NCBI GenBank assembly: GCA_044356865.1
Contig: JBIKVN010000197.1
Span: 1-6,248 of the forward strand
From: JBEIUL01 sp044356865
Lineage (GTDB): Bacteria > Planctomycetota > Phycisphaerae > Phycisphaerales > SM1A02
Length of the DNA stretch: 6,248 nt
Direction: 5' to 3'
In this document: piece after piece, positions 1 to 5,357 of the stretch
Position numbering within the stretch: the first letter of the stretch is position 1
Layout of the letters: every line of letters begins with the position of its first letter
Translations under genes and position numbers: made by a program
Notes under the pieces: generated by a model
Databases searched by the model: none
The model's input: the letters and a program-made list of their open reading frames with translations, nothing else
Told to the model about the DNA's origin: nothing

Positions 1-589
1 GGCTGTCCTCGATGAGGTCGTTGAAGTCCATCGCCTCGCCGTTCTCGCCGGTCGGGGCGTGGGCGGGGGCCCCGAGGGCCTTCATCGCCCGGCGGATCAC
101 CTGGAGCTTCCGCACCGGGATCTTCATGGCCTTCGAGATCTCGGTCAGCGACGGCGGCCGGCCGAACTCCTCCTCGAGCCGGCGGTTGGTTTCCTTCCAC
201 CGGGCGATGAGATCGATCATGTACGCGGGGATGTGGATCGGCTGCACCGAGTTGATGAGCGTGCGCTTGATCGCCTGCTTGATCCACCACGAGGCGTAGG
301 TCGAGAAGCGGGCGCCCTGGGCCGGGTCGAAGCCCTCGACGGCCCGGATGAGGCCGATGTTGCCCTCCTCGATCAGGTCCGAGATGGGCAGGCCGCGGTG
401 GACGTAGTTCTTCGAGATCGCGATGACCAGGCGGAGGTTCGCCTTGATCATGGTCTCCTTCGCCTGCAGGTCGTTGTCGTTGATGATCGCCCAGCCGAGG
501 CGCTTCTCCTCGTCGGCGGTGAGCAGCGGCACCTCGTTGATCTGCCGCAGGTAGAGCTGGAGTTCCGATTGCAGGGCGGATCGAGCCAT
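1..589 (-). CDS. RNA polymerase sigma-70 factor, RpoD/SigA family (3' part outside window)
   Basis: Sigma subunit that directs RNA polymerase to promoters. The frame is open to the window edge, so only the N-terminal 196 residues are present. Region 1.2 covers about residues 5-35 (LYLRQINEVPLLTADEE). Region 2 covers about 43-112, with NLRLVIAISKNY, the core-binding DLIEEGNIGLIRAVEGFDP and the DNA-melting/-10 helix FSTYASWWIKQAIKR. Region 3 starts near 113 (VQPIHIPAYM) and the 3.2 segment DFNDLIED ends the visible part; region 4 is missing. There is no region 1.1, because region 1.2 starts almost at the initiator. The ATG at 589-587 has a GAGG core (599-596) at 6-nt spacing. Compared with E. 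coli RpoD, Gln437 is kept (Q105), but Thr440 is Lys (K108), His455 is Tyr (Y123) and Glu458 is Asp (D126). Family assignment is secure. Whether it is the housekeeping sigma or a group 2 paralogue cannot be settled here. Confidence 0.95.
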   Translation of the reverse strand, partial: MARSALQSELQLYLRQINEVPLLTADEEKRLGWAIINDNDLQAKETMIKANLRLVIAISKNYVHRGLPISDLIEEGNIGLIRAVEGFDPAQGARFSTYASWWIKQAIKRTLINSVQPIHIPAYMIDLIARWKETNRRLEEEFGRPPSLTEISKAMKIPVRKLQVIRRAMKALGAPAHAPTGENGEAMDFNDLIEDS

Positions 590-602
590 GGTTCCCCTCA
601 GC

Positions 603-674
603 GCCCGGGGCGGCCCGGGCTTCGGTCGGATCCGGCGGCTCGATAGCGACGCGGGCCCCGGCGCGCACGCCGGG
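603..674 (-). promoter_or_regulatory. Two stable hairpins in the presumed 5' leader of the sigma gene
   Basis: Two perfect inverted repeats lie just upstream of the sigma start. In the first, GCCCGGG at 603-609 pairs with CCCGGGC at 614-620 around a 4-nt loop. In the second, CCCGGCG at 657-663 pairs with CGCCGGG at 668-674, also around a 4-nt loop. The first ends only 3 nt from the GAGG ribosome binding site (599-596). Any sigma transcript starting upstream of 674 would carry both, so an effect on translation or mRNA stability is possible. Such hairpins are also common by chance in DNA this rich in GC. Confidence 0.3.
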
Positions 675-787
675 ACCGCCTCGTTCTCCCCGCCTTGTCC
701 CGCAGGATCGCTCCCGCGGTGGCCCGCAGCATACTCGCCGCGGCAGCCTGGATTCCACGCGGCTTCGGACCGGGACACGCGCCCGGA

Positions 788-809
788 CCTCCACCTCGCG
801 AGGGGGAGG
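788..809. promoter_or_regulatory. 22-bp near-perfect palindrome, candidate operator
   Basis: The left arm CCTCCACCTCG (788-798) and right arm CGAGGGGGAGG (799-809) are complementary at 10 of 11 positions; the one mismatch is A793 opposite G804. The dyad is even with no spacer, as for a homodimeric DNA-binding protein. It lies 134 bp upstream of the UVR gene start and 199 bp upstream of the divergent sigma start, so it could serve either. No regulator gene is in the window, and there is no second copy that I noticed. Confidence 0.35.
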
Positions 810-942
810 AGTTCGGCCTTCGGGTCGAGCGGCTTGACCGCCGGTACGGCCACCGGGGAAAACGGTTCCTTCTCCAGACCTTCCGCGGACCTTGATCGAC
901 CCTTGACGGTCCGAGAGGGTGCGGGGATGTTTCCTGACCCGC

Positions 943-1698
943 ATGACCGGACCCGACGATGCCCGCCCGCTGCCGGATCGCGACCTCGGCGATCTGCTCG
1001 CTGAATGGCCGTTCGAGCCCGGTCGGATCAACGCCCGTCGGCTCGGGCCGGGGCCGGATGCCCCGATCCAGGTGCGGCTCGAGCTCGGGATCCTCCAGTT
1101 CGCCCCGTCCGGGCGGCCCGATGGCCATCGTCCGGGCGGGCGGGAGTCGCTGCTCGAGTTCCTCCGTGGGCTGCTGGTCGCCGATCCCGCGCGGCGCCTC
1201 TCGCCCGAGGAATGCGCGGCCCTGCGGGACGAGGCGGGGCAGTTCCACCAGCGTTCGGTCGCCTTCCTCGCCCTCGGCGACTTCGCGGGCGTCGAGCGCG
1301 ACACCACCCGTAACCTCGAGGCGTTCGATGTCTGCCGCGACCGGGCCGCCGAGCCCGCCGACCGCGTCGCCCTCGAGCGGCTGCGAGGCTCGGTGCTGGT
1401 GATGCGCACCCGGGCACGGGCCACCGCGGCGGTGCGGGAGGGCCAGTCGCGGCTTGCGGTCGCGGCGATCGACCGCGGGCTCGAGGAGATCCGGGCGATG
1501 CTCTTCGCCCGCGGCGAGGCCGACCGCTTCGACGGCGCGAACGAGGTGCAGCTGCTGCGGGGAATGCGGGAGATGCTGGTCCCGAAGCTGCCGACGAGCC
1601 AGCGGAGCGAGCTCGAGGAGCGGCTGCGTTCGGCGATCCGGGCCGAGAACTACGAGCTCGCGGCGATCCTCCGCGACGAGCTGCGGCAGATGCCGTGA
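943..1698 (+). CDS. UvrB/UvrC (UVR) motif-containing protein of unknown function
   Basis: A 251-residue soluble protein with no signal peptide or membrane segment. The C-terminal ~30 residues (SELEERLRSAIRAENYELAA and on to LRDELRQM) form a UVR motif. In UvrB and UvrC this helical hairpin binds the partner protein; in ClpC and McsA-type proteins it also mediates protein contacts. The rest has no nuclease or helicase motif, so this is not UvrB or UvrC. The N-terminal part carries LLAEWPFEPG (about 18-27) and GILQFAPSGRPDG (about 49-61), which I recall from planctomycete proteins annotated only as UVR-motif proteins. The middle (about 95-210) is helical and repeat-like, with paired segments around LGDFAGVERDTTRNLEAFD and QSRLAVAAIDRGLEEIRAML that resemble TPR-type helices. 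The ATG at 943 is preferred because it starts close to the conserved block; a GTG at 919 is possible, and neither has a well-placed ribosome binding site. It converges on the peptidase gene with a 4-bp gap. Confidence 0.85.
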   Translation: MTGPDDARPLPDRDLGDLLAEWPFEPGRINARRLGPGPDAPIQVRLELGILQFAPSGRPDGHRPGGRESLLEFLRGLLVADPARRLSPEECAALRDEAGQFHQRSVAFLALGDFAGVERDTTRNLEAFDVCRDRAAEPADRVALERLRGSVLVMRTRARATAAVREGQSRLAVAAIDRGLEEIRAMLFARGEADRFDGANEVQLLRGMREMLVPKLPTSQRSELEERLRSAIRAENYELAAILRDELRQMP

Positions 1699-1702
1699 AG
1701 TC

Positions 1703-3631
1703 TCAGGTCGCGCCGCCGCCCTTGAGGTCGACGTAGACGGTGATCTCCTCGTCGCCGCGCCGCAGCACGGCCTGGATCTTGTCGCCGGGCTGGTGGGTGC
1801 GGAGCTCGGCCACGAGGTCCTCGCGGGAATTCATCTCCTTCTTGTTCCACTGGAGCAGGAGGTCGCCGGTCTTGATGCCCGCCGCCTCGGCGCTGCCGCC
1901 CGGGGTGATCTCGATCACCTCGAGGCCGGGCGAGTCGCCGGGATCCTTGCTGCGCAGCCCGAGCCGCACGGAGAGGGCCCGCGGGCGCATGGGGCCCGAC
2001 TCGGAGTTGAAGGCGAACCGCTCGGGCCGCCTCGCCGCGTCGAGGGCCATGTCGTGGAAGAGCCGCACCGCCTTCGCGCCGCTCTCGGAATTGATCTTGT
2101 CGGCGGTGTCGCGCGGGGTGTGGTAGTCGTCGTGGAAGTCGGCGATGATCGCGAACAGGACCGGCACGCCTGCGGAGAGGAAGGGCAGGTGGTCGCTGCC
2201 GCCGCCCGAGCCGCGGCCGGGGATGACCTTGAGGCCGTCGACCGCCTCGCGGCGCTCGAAGTGGCCCTTGGCCCACTCCTCCATGCCGATGCCCGAGCCG
2301 GCTCCCGAGACGCTCAGCCGCTCGTTCTCGATGCGGCCGATCATGTCGTAGTTGAACATCATGACCGTGCGCTCGATCGGGAAGATCGGCTTCTTCACGT
2401 AGTGCTCGCTGCCGTTGAGGCCGCTCTCCTCGGCCGAGAAGCCGACGAAGACGATCGTGCGGAGCGGCGTCGCCGGGTCTTCCGCGTCGTAGGCGGCCTT
2501 GAGGCTGTCGGCGAGCATCATCACGCCCGCCGAGCCGCTCGCGTTGTCGTCGGCGCCGGGATGCAGGGCCTTCTCGCCCGACCGCGAGCCGAAGTCACCC
2601 ATGCCGAGGTGGTCGAGGTGGCCGCCGATCACGAGGACCTCGTCCTCCAGCCCGCCGCGGCCGGGCAGGACGCCCACCACGTTCTCGGCGATGACCGGCG
2701 TCTCGGTCAGCGTCGCGGCGAGCCGCATCTTCGGGCCGGGCAGCGGCGTCACGCCGCCCGCGAGGTCGGCGGCCTTCCGCAGGTCGAGGATGCCGCGGTC
2801 CGCGTCGGACATCCGCACCAAGCGGTCGGCGGCGTCGGCGGTGAGCGCGAAGACGGGGATGCCCTCGACGATCCGCTGCGTGCCGAGGTCGAGGCTCGCG
2901 GTGCGGGGATCGTCGGCCCCGGGCGTGTTCACCACGAGGATCGCCGCGGGCTTCCGCCGGGCGACGTTCCGCAACTTGCCCGCGAAGCCCGAGCGAGGCG
3001 ACCAGCCGTCGGTCGACCAGCGGCTCTTGCCGTTCTCGTCCATCGGCTCGAAGCGGAGCAGCATCGCGATGCGGCCGGAGAGGTCGTCGCCCTCCGCGAA
3101 CGTGACGTAGCCGTCGGGCCCGTCGTCGATGCCGTAGCCGACGAAGACGAGCTCGCCCTCGCTCGCCCCGCCGTCGCCGAGGCCGGTCGGCTTCCAGTCG
3201 GTGTCGCGGACGAACGCGACCTCGGCGCCGTCCGCGGGCGTCGCGGCGAGCACCGCGTCCTCGAAGGTCTTCTTGCCGCCGAGCCGGAAGGGCTGGCGGA
3301 AGCTCTTGGTCCCGTCTTCCGCGGTGTAGCCGGGCTCGAGGCCGGCGCGGCGGAAGTTCCACTCCATGTACTCGCTCGCGAGTTCCATGCCGCGGGTGCC
3401 GGGCAGGCGGCCGGCCATCCACGGGCTCGCGAGGACCTGGACATGCTCGTGGAAACGCTGGGCGTCGGGGGCGGCGGCGCGGAAGACCTGGTCGATCCGC
3501 GGCGGCGCGGGGGCCATGGTCGGTTCCGGCGGCGGCGGGGCGAAGCCGTCCTGGGCCGAGGCGTTCGCGCCGGCGAGCAGGAGGAACGCGGCGAGCAGGG
3601 GACGGGCGGTGATCGCGGGAAGTCGTGGCAC
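1703..3631 (-). CDS. Secreted M28 family zinc metallopeptidase with PA and PDZ domains
   Basis: Predicted exported di-zinc aminopeptidase-type enzyme of 642 residues. Residues 1-26 are a signal peptide (Arg at 3 and 10, core PLLAAFLLLAGA, cleavage likely after NASA), followed by a proline-rich linker. A PA-type insert lies at about 155-285 (GELVFVGYGI onward). The M28 core holds all expected residues: H338 in GGHLDHLG, D362 in GADDNASGSAG, E401/E402 in SAEESGLNGSEHY (E401 the general base), D429 in NYDMIGR and H504 in DYHTPRDTADKI. A PDZ domain fills about 553-638 (LEVIEITPGGSAEAAGIKTGD). An intact active site suggests an active peptidase, acting in the periplasm or outside the cell on unknown peptides. 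The GTG start at 3631 is chosen because GGAG (3641-3638) lies 6 nt upstream and the signal peptide then begins at once. A longer TTG form from 3688 would add 19 atypical residues. The gene is 29 bp from the divergent gene at 3661. Confidence 0.95.
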   Translation of the reverse strand: MPRLPAITARPLLAAFLLLAGANASAQDGFAPPPPEPTMAPAPPRIDQVFRAAAPDAQRFHEHVQVLASPWMAGRLPGTRGMELASEYMEWNFRRAGLEPGYTAEDGTKSFRQPFRLGGKKTFEDAVLAATPADGAEVAFVRDTDWKPTGLGDGGASEGELVFVGYGIDDGPDGYVTFAEGDDLSGRIAMLLRFEPMDENGKSRWSTDGWSPRSGFAGKLRNVARRKPAAILVVNTPGADDPRTASLDLGTQRIVEGIPVFALTADAADRLVRMSDADRGILDLRKAADLAGGVTPLPGPKMRLAATLTETPVIAENVVGVLPGRGGLEDEVLVIGGHLDHLGMGDFGSRSGEKALHPGADDNASGSAGVMMLADSLKAAYDAEDPATPLRTIVFVGFSAEESGLNGSEHYVKKPIFPIERTVMMFNYDMIGRIENERLSVSGAGSGIGMEEWAKGHFERREAVDGLKVIPGRGSGGGSDHLPFLSAGVPVLFAIIADFHDDYHTPRDTADKINSESGAKAVRLFHDMALDAARRPERFAFNSESGPMRPRALSVRLGLRSKDPGDSPGLEVIEITPGGSAEAAGIKTGDLLLQWNKKEMNSREDLVAELRTHQPGDKIQAVLRRGDEEITVYVDLKGGGAT

Positions 3632-3637
3632 GGGACG

Positions 3638-3641
3638 CTCC
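3638..3641 (-). promoter_or_regulatory. Ribosome binding site deciding the GTG start of the M28 peptidase
   Basis: Read on the - strand, GGAG at 3641-3638 is followed by 6 nt and then GTG at 3631-3629. This spacing, with the signal peptide beginning directly after, fixes the start at GTG 3631 rather than the upstream TTG at 3688. Confidence 0.7.
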
Positions 3642-3660
3642 GGGGAAGGCGAAGGCGGCG

Positions 3661-3688
3661 ATGATACGGAGCGGGCCGTACCCTCCAA
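3661..3688 (-). promoter_or_regulatory. Candidate promoter of the M28 peptidase gene, overlapping the divergent start codon
   Basis: On the - strand, TTGGAG (3688-3683) is separated by 16 bp from TATCAT (3666-3661), which matches the -10 consensus at five of six bases. Transcription would begin near 3654, giving a leader of about 22 nt that contains the GGAG ribosome binding site. The -10 box includes the ATG of the divergent gene at 3661. The -35 matches only at TTG. Planctomycete sigma preferences may differ from E. coli, so this is a candidate only. Confidence 0.4.
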
Positions 3689-5022
3689 GGCCCGCGAGGT
3701 TGCCGCTGCGACTCTTCCGCCCGATTTTCCTCCTCGTCTCGCTGCTGGCGCTGGGCCGGACCGCCGCGTCCGCCTCGCTTCACCCGCAGGACGGCCCCCA
3801 CGCCGAGCTCGAGATCGAGGTCGGCGACGACCGCGTGACGGTGCGGATCGGGATGAACCTGGTCTTCCTCGACCACCTCGTCGAGAGCCACCGCGAGCTC
3901 GCCGACCGGATCGAGCCGGCCGAGCTGCGGGCGCTCGGCCCGCGGCTCGAGGCGTACTTCGCCGAGCGGTGCGCGATCGAGGCCGACGGCACGCGGCTGC
4001 GGCCTCGGATCGAACGGCTCGCCCGCAACGATCCCGACGAGTCGCTCCTGCCGCTCTTCCCGCGCTCGGGGTTGCGCGGCCTGCGGAAGATCCGCTTCGA
4101 GCTCGAGTACCCGTTCGTCGCGCCGGTCCGCGAGATCGGGGTGACCTGGACCTGTTTCCCGCCGAACGAGCTGAGCCTCTTCGAACCGAAGCCGCCGCTG
4201 GTGATCGCGGCCGAGTTCACCGCGGAAGGCCGGCGGCGGGCGATCGAGTTCCGGTTCGACGAGCCCGAGTTCCGCTACCACGCCTCGGGCGGCGGGATCG
4301 ACGCGACGCTGGACGCGGTGCCGCGGCCGGCGGCGGCGGTGGCGGCGGTGGTCGAAAGGGAGCGGACGCGACGCCTCGCGATCGTCGCGGGGCTGGCGAC
4401 GATGGGGCTGCTCGGGCTTGCGGCGGCGCGGGCGGGGCGGGGGTGGCGGCGGGCGGGCGGACTGACGCTGGCCTCGGTCGCGCTTGCCGCGGCGACGGCG
4501 GCGGCCCGGACGGCTCCCGCGACCGGACTGCCCGACGAGCCCGCGGCCCGCGGCATCTTCCTGCCGCTGCAGCGGAATCTCTACCGGGCGTTCGACTACA
4601 CCGATGAGCGGGCGATCTACGACGCCCTCGCCCGCAGCGTCGATGGGCCGCTGCTCGAGGATCTCTACCTCTCGATCCGTCGCGGCCTCGTGATGGAAGA
4701 GGAGGGCGGGGCGGTCAGCCGGGTGCGCGACCTGCGGCCGGTCGAGGTGGCGGTCGAGTCGATCGGGGTCGCGCCCGACGCGACGGGGGCCGAGCATCCG
4801 GCCTTCACCGTCCGCTGCCGGTTCGAACTCGACGGGCGGGTGACCCATTGGGGCCATTCGCACGACCGGACGATCGAGTACCTCGTGCGGTACTCGATCG
4901 CCGAGCGAAATGGGGCTTGGAAGATCGCCGACGCCGCGGTCCTCGAGCAGCGGCGGATCGACGGGGTCGGACCGACGGAACCGGCTCCGGAAACCCGCGA
5001 GGACGGTTCGTTCGAGGTGTGA
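3661..5022 (+). CDS. Conserved envelope protein of unknown function with signal peptide and two membrane segments
   Basis: A 453-residue protein I cannot name. Residues 1-38 look like a signal peptide (LFRPIFLLVSLLALG, cleavage near ASA-SLHP). A periplasmic domain of about 195 residues follows, probably beta-rich (ELEIEVGDDRVTVRIGMNLVF; IRFELEYPFVAPVREIGVTWTCF). Two hydrophobic segments at about 239-259 and 267-287 flank an arginine-rich loop (RAGRGWRR), which places the loop inside and both large domains outside. The C-terminal domain starts at NLYRAFDYTDERAIYDALARS (306 onward), continues with LYLSIRRGLVMEEEGGAVSRV and ends with HWGHSHDRTIEYLVRYSI (396-413) and GAWKIADAAVL. I recall this C-terminal pattern from planctomycete hypothetical proteins. 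Its closing strand pattern suggests an NTF2-like fold, which is a guess. The ATG at 3661 has GAAGG (3651-3655) at 5-nt spacing. A GTG at 3625 and a TTG at 3700 are weaker alternatives. Transcription probably ends at the terminator at 5233-5273. Confidence 0.85.
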   Translation: MIRSGPYPPRPARLPLRLFRPIFLLVSLLALGRTAASASLHPQDGPHAELEIEVGDDRVTVRIGMNLVFLDHLVESHRELADRIEPAELRALGPRLEAYFAERCAIEADGTRLRPRIERLARNDPDESLLPLFPRSGLRGLRKIRFELEYPFVAPVREIGVTWTCFPPNELSLFEPKPPLVIAAEFTAEGRRRAIEFRFDEPEFRYHASGGGIDATLDAVPRPAAAVAAVVERERTRRLAIVAGLATMGLLGLAAARAGRGWRRAGGLTLASVALAAATAAARTAPATGLPDEPAARGIFLPLQRNLYRAFDYTDERAIYDALARSVDGPLLEDLYLSIRRGLVMEEEGGAVSRVRDLRPVEVAVESIGVAPDATGAEHPAFTVRCRFELDGRVTHWGHSHDRTIEYLVRYSIAERNGAWKIADAAVLEQRRIDGVGPTEPAPETREDGSFEV

Positions 5023-5107
5023 GGGCGGAGGTCGCGGGCAGGTATAGGACGCCGGGGGTGGGATTCGTTTCCGAACTTCACGCGGACCGGCCGCGAGTCG
5101 ATTGACA

Positions 5108-5217
5108 GGCGCCGGTTCCAAAGCGATCGTTTTGCCGTCCGGGACCACTGGACCCGGTCGACCCCGTTGCCGTACACGCACGGCACCCCGGGTCGGCGGG
5201 AGATCGATGCCGGCGCC
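5108..5217 (+). ncRNA. Possible structured RNA upstream of the terminator (speculative)
   Basis: Nested complementarity can be drawn by eye. GGCGCCGG (5108-5115) pairs with CCGGCGCC (5210-5217), CGATC (5124-5128) with GATCG (5202-5206), GACCCGG (5151-5157) with CCGGGTC (5188-5194), and TGCCGT (5168-5173) with ACGGCA (5180-5185) around a 6-nt loop. The terminator hairpin follows 15 nt later. The layout could be a small RNA of about 170-220 nt or a structured 3' UTR of the 3661 gene. No 4.5S SRP, tmRNA, RNase P or 6S signature was recognised. The TTGACA at 5102 cannot be its -35 if the 5' strand of the outer helix is transcribed, so a promoter is not identified. Confidence 0.2.
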
Positions 5218-5232
5218 GCGAGGCGTCCGCGA

Positions 5233-5273
5233 CCGGGTGCGGCCGCAAGGAGACCGCACCCGGCTTTCTTTTT
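5233..5273 (+). terminator. Rho-independent terminator
   Basis: CCGGGTGCGG (5233-5242) and CCGCACCCGG (5254-5263) form a perfect 10-bp GC-rich stem with an 11-nt loop, followed by the pyrimidine tract CTTTCTTTTT (5264-5273). The T-tract stands out sharply in this GC-rich DNA. It acts on + strand transcripts and most likely ends the one carrying the 3661-5022 gene, or a small RNA. There is no T-tract on the opposite side, so it is unidirectional. Confidence 0.85.
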
Positions 5274-5289
5274 CCCGAGATCGAGGACG

Positions 5290-5310
5290 GCGGATCCGCT
5301 GCGGTATAGT
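5290..5310 (+). promoter_or_regulatory. Candidate promoter (-10 TATAGT) with palindrome for the DUF2231-cytochrome gene
   Basis: TATAGT at 5305-5310 matches the -10 consensus at five of six bases and is one of the few AT-rich hexamers in the region. It sits between the terminator and the start codon and gives a leader of about 40 nt ending in a strong ribosome binding site. No good -35 is seen at 16-18 bp. The perfect palindrome GCGGATCCGC (5290-5299) occupies the would-be spacer and might bind a regulator, or may be chance. Confidence 0.45.
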
Positions 5311-5347
5311 CGCGCTCCCGTCGAGCGGCGTGTCGCCGTGACGGCTC

Positions 5348-5352
5348 GGAGG
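5348..5352 (+). promoter_or_regulatory. Ribosome binding site fixing the start of the DUF2231-cytochrome gene
   Basis: GGAGG at 5348-5352 stands 5 nt before ATG 5358. The in-frame ATGs at 5382 and 5394 have nothing comparable, so 5358 is the start. Confidence 0.75.
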
Positions 5353-5357
5353 CGTGC

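Larger units (their letters stand above)
590..942. other. Gene-free region between divergent sigma and UVR genes
   Basis: I see no convincing gene in this 353-bp stretch; the reading frames crossing it are arginine/proline-rich and resemble no family. It holds the sigma gene's ribosome binding site, two perfect 7-bp hairpins (603-620 and 657-674), a 22-bp near-palindrome (788-809) and three TTGA-type hexamers on the + strand (TTGACC at 834-839, TTGATC at 892-897, TTGACG at 903-908). None of the three is followed at 16-18 bp by a good -10 box. On the - strand, TATGCT (733-728) is a weak -10 candidate for the sigma gene with no matching -35. Promoters for both flanking genes must lie here, but I cannot place them firmly. 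Confidence 0.6.
5023..5357. other. Gene-free region with terminator, promoter and possible structured RNA
   Basis: No credible gene lies in these 335 bp. It contains a TATAGG box (5043-5048), a perfect TTGACA hexamer (5102-5107), several nested complementary segments between 5108 and 5217, a rho-independent terminator (5233-5273), a 10-bp palindrome GCGGATCCGC (5290-5299), a TATAGT -10 box (5305-5310) and the ribosome binding site of the next gene (5348-5352). The terminator followed by a fresh -10 box separates the transcript of the 3661 gene from that of the DUF2231-cytochrome gene. The stretch between the upstream stop codon and the terminator (about 210 nt) is long for a plain 3' end. Confidence 0.6.

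Noticed and set aside
598..1248. - strand open frame of 216 codons in and beyond the left gene-free region
   Set aside because: It overlaps the UVR gene antisense, and its only unshared part is Arg/Pro-rich with no ribosome binding site or family likeness.
1454..3664. Long + strand open frame of 736 codons
   Set aside because: It is antisense to the M28 peptidase, whose complete catalytic motifs prove the other strand; the translation is repetitive Arg/Ala/Glu/Val with no recognisable domain.
3632..3688. TTG start at 3688 for the M28 peptidase
   Set aside because: It would place 19 Ser/Pro-rich residues before a normal signal peptide and would start upstream of the likely transcription start; GTG 3631 has a proper ribosome binding site.
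4325..4500. GCG/GGC-rich stretch as a DNA repeat
   Set aside because: It is explained by alanine/glycine-rich coding sequence at the two membrane segments of the 3661 gene; there is no regular repeat unit.
5102..5130. TTGACA as a complete promoter
   Set aside because: The hexamer is perfect, but at 16-18 bp downstream only CGATCG, GATCGT or ATCGTT occur, which are poor -10 boxes.
2929..5259. Long - strand open frame of 776 codons
   Set aside because: It runs antisense to the 3661 gene and out of frame through the 5' part of the peptidase gene. Its translation is low-complexity Arg/Pro/Ser with no family motif, a common effect in GC-rich DNA.
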